From: Euphorbia lathyris | Lineage: Eukaryota > Streptophyta > Magnoliopsida > Malpighiales > Euphorbiaceae | Length of the DNA stretch: 64,000 bases | Direction: 5' to 3' | NCBI RefSeq assembly: GCF_963576675.1 | Contig: NC_088912.1 | Location: forward strand, 100,655,895-100,719,894 | Shown: piece by piece, positions 62,801 to 64,000 of the stretch | Layout of the letters: every line of letters starts with the position of its first letter | Position numbering within the stretch: position 1 is the first letter of the stretch | Program-made: the position numbers and the translations under genes | The notes under the pieces: model-generated | What the model saw: the letters and a program-made list of their open reading frames with translations, nothing else | Databases searched by the model: none | What the model was told of the DNA's origin: nothing

Positions 62801-64000
62801 AGCGGCGGCAAGTAGGGACCCATGGAATCAGAAGGCATGTAATTTGGAAATAAGGTCGTCACCATCATTTGAAGCCGATCAGATTATGGTCATCGAAGAG
62901 TTAGAAGATGATGAAGATTGGCGAGTACCCATTCGTCAATATCTGGAATATGGGGATTTGCCGGTTGATAAAAGTCTGGCCAGAAAGCTAATTGGGCAGT
63001 CATCAAGATACTCAATTCGAGATGGGACTTTGTACCGGAAGTCATATACATGTCCATGGCTGAAATGTATTAGCCGCAATGAAGGAGATTACGTACTGCG
63101 AGAACTCCATGAAGGAATTTGTGGTGCACATGAGGCATCCGCAGCGTTGGCAAGAAAAGTCAAGTTGATGGGGTATTATTGGCCAAAGGTGGTGGAGGAT
63201 TCCCAGAAAATGGTAGCGGCATGTCACAGCTGTCAAATCCATGCGAATGAAAAGCATGTCCCAGGAGCTGAACAAGACACTATAATGACGGCGTGGCCAT
63301 TCGCAACATGGGGGATTGATATAGTAGGCCCATTCCCAGAAGCAACAAGGAAGAGGAAGTACTTGGTAGTCGCAGTTGATCACTTCAGCAAATGGGTAGA
63401 AGCAGAAGCAGTAACCGCTCAAACGCCTGAGCGAATGATCGAGTTCTTACGAGAGAACATAATCATGCGGTTTGGAATCCCACAAACGCTTATAACCGAC
63501 AATGGTACCCAGTTCAACTGTGTCAAATTCAAAGCATATTACGAAAGCATGGGAATCAAGAATCATTTTTCCTCCGTAAATCATCCCCAATCGAATGGTA
63601 TGACAGAGGTCACCAATAGAGCCATGATTCAGGGAATCAAGAAGCGACTCGGTGATAAGAAAACAGGTTGGGCGGATGAGATACCTCATATGTTATGGGC
63701 ATACAGAACTTCAGTAAAGGCAGCAATAGGAGAAACACCTTTCTCGCTGGTTTATGGAGCCGAAGAAGTCCTACCTGTTGAAATCAATTCGCCTACGGAT
63801 CGGGTAATTTATTACTGCGACACTCAAAATCCTATCAACATTAGAGATGCATTGGATTCTGTTGAAGAACGAAGAGAAAAAGCTTACATGCGAATGGCAA
63901 TTTATCGCAATAGAATCAAGAAGTATCATGACAGACGGGTGCGAAAGGTGATAATCAATGAGAGCGACTTGGTCTTGAAAAAATCAGATAAAATACAGTC
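59838..64000 (+). CDS. Tat element 2 gag tail plus intact pol (partial at window end)
   Basis: An open frame of at least 1387 codons without a stop; it begins after a TGA just past the PBS and has its first ATG at 59838. Gag is reduced to its tail ('RTVAELMKIAKEFMEVDDVN') and zinc finger ('CRFHRLNGHDTNDC', about 60145). Protease 'LVDTGSSCNVITRTAF' (60510). RT 'YRMCVDFKDLNKACPKDMYP' and the catalytic 'YVDDMIIKS' (about 61590). RNase H 'YYVSKVLKDAELRYSRLDKM', the Tat-type second RNase H 'SMFTDGALSTDGAGLGVVIK', and integrase with 'HEGICGAHEASAAL', 'CHSCQIHA', 'WGIDIVGPFPE', 'TLITDNGTQFNC' and 'GMTEVTNRAM'. All catalytic residues are visible. The capsid region is deleted, so it cannot form particles alone. 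Confidence 0.9.
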   Translation, partial: MKIAKEFMEVDDVNREHRAQTRRERDAARSTSDNRRHQSQTQFKGNFVRKGDRSFQGGGYQTPLNTTRHEVLLWIEKNPLKKDVQFPEAKGRTSLGRYPNKYCRFHRLNGHDTNDCYELKREIEKLIERGKLSQFVRKEAIDEKATLPRETEARPEKKQKKVVINVIAGGIYEPPTKRARREHRKSNTNRGDALNYSFARITEPHADALVITVAIEGWDVKRVLVDTGSSCNVITRTAFNQLGVHDERVEHTFMDVTGFGGHSSQTSGQVVLETEMGDKNLKWRGDLEFAIVDLPLAYNIILGRPFLSETESLISMKHLTLHLPTHQGRVIVEGDQLISQQAYTLSLETKPDEEDKVDEKLPAEALGETELFAISNDKKVRIEAGLPEEMKKAITEVLIQCESAFAAPDEVLKGISPEIATHRLNVDKNATPVRQKKRGHAPERQKAIEKAVADLLKSDAIREVTYPEWQANVVLVKKPNGTYRMCVDFKDLNKACPKDMYPLPNIDILVDGTAGFEALSFTDVKSSYHQIPMEKADEIKKSFITHQATYCFKVMPFGLKNAGATYQRMMNKIFSDKSGENFSIYVDDMIIKSKKMQDHPQDIKEILEVLIKYGLKLNPEKCTFGARVGKFLGFIVSGKGVEANPEKVKAVMEMKTPRNIREVQRLNGRLVALGRFISCSARRCLPFYNAIKKSKSFEWTPDCQEAFEGIKRLLCYPPLMSRPEDGEDLFLYVFVTSTAICTVMVREEKGQQYPVYYVSKVLKDAELRYSRLDKMAFAVITTAARLKPYFQAHTIIVRTGIPMRKVLQKPDTSGRLMEWSIRLGEFDIRYEGRPALKSQVLADFVNEFTWDEDECPKAQKEEWSMFTDGALSTDGAGLGVVIKGPDVIRLYYAAKLTFKTTNNAAKYEAMICGLKLLNELMPERVVIYSDSKLMINQITKNYLVKQEDLVKYHQVVGRLTQELTHKGIVWEMVHVPRGQNAKADELAKAAASRDPWNQKACNLEIRSSPSFEADQIMVIEELEDDEDWRVPIRQYLEYGDLPVDKSLARKLIGQSSRYSIRDGTLYRKSYTCPWLKCISRNEGDYVLRELHEGICGAHEASAALARKVKLMGYYWPKVVEDSQKMVAACHSCQIHANEKHVPGAEQDTIMTAWPFATWGIDIVGPFPEATRKRKYLVVAVDHFSKWVEAEAVTAQTPERMIEFLRENIIMRFGIPQTLITDNGTQFNCVKFKAYYESMGIKNHFSSVNHPQSNGMTEVTNRAMIQGIKKRLGDKKTGWADEIPHMLWAYRTSVKAAIGETPFSLVYGAEEVLPVEINSPTDRVIYYCDTQNPINIRDALDSVEERREKAYMRMAIYRNRIKKYHDRRVRKVIINESDLVLKKSDKIQ

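Larger units (their letters stand above)
59314..64000 (+). mobile_element. Ty3/gypsy Tat-lineage retrotransposon 2 (runs off the window)
   Basis: LTR 59314-59728, tRNA-Phe primer site 59731-59748, remnant gag, then an unbroken protease-RT-RNase H-integrase frame to the window end. It is related to Tat element 1 (36931-43968) throughout pol but clearly diverged, so the two are not recent sisters. Confidence 0.88.

Overview
The window is nuclear DNA from a flowering plant, most likely a eudicot. It contains single-exon BAHD acyltransferase genes, LTR retrotransposons primed by tRNA-Asp, tRNA-Phe and tRNA-iMet, an RTE-type LINE with a (TTG)n tail, CACTA, hAT-like and Mutator-like DNA transposons, and long AT-rich spacers with ATT/TTA microsatellites. 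The species cannot be named from the sequence. Only two host genes look intact. Nearly everything else is transposable-element sequence, much of it nested, and many boundaries can be fixed from target-site duplications (TSDs).

Positions 1-30000 are a segmentally duplicated locus. Unit A (about 1-14060) and unit B (about 21580-29880) each carry a fossil LINE RNase H fragment, a shared AT-rich upstream region, one BAHD gene (3716-5131 and 24885-26300) and shared downstream DNA. A middle unit (about 14340-20275) keeps the upstream part but has no BAHD gene. The units were later interrupted by different insertions. Unit A received a 731-bp hAT-like element, a solo LTR with a nested hAT element, a MITE just upstream of the gene, and a 7-kb LTR retrotransposon holding a gene-capturing CACTA element. 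The middle unit received a MITE that itself received an RTE LINE. Unit B received an inverted hAT-like element, another insertion 3' of the gene, and a Mutator-like element carrying fragments of an LRR receptor-kinase gene with a solo LTR inside them.

Positions 30000-64000 are a retrotransposon graveyard. They hold a broken Ty3/gypsy integrase (minus), a Copia 5' end (plus), and an LTR cut by a Mutator-like element. That element is in turn cut by a Tat-lineage Ty3/gypsy element (36931-43968) whose RT catalytic motif is deleted. A 10-kb non-autonomous Athila-like element follows (43969-53957, minus), with gag plus a second large ORF but no pol, and with a solo Copia LTR in its 5' LTR. A second non-autonomous element (to 57239, minus) has inserted into a Copia gag. 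A second Tat element (59314 to beyond the window) has an unbroken pol frame but has lost most of gag.

The most unusual signal is a promoter pattern shared by at least three LTR families whose sequences are otherwise dissimilar. Upstream of the LTR TATA box lie clusters of GC-rich 13-bp dyads with 5-bp arms and a 3-bp centre. In two families they come in pairs 20-21 bp apart. The dyad sequence differs between families (TACGCCCCGCGTA, CACACGACGTGTG, TGCTCGGCGAGCA) while the 5-3-5 form is kept.
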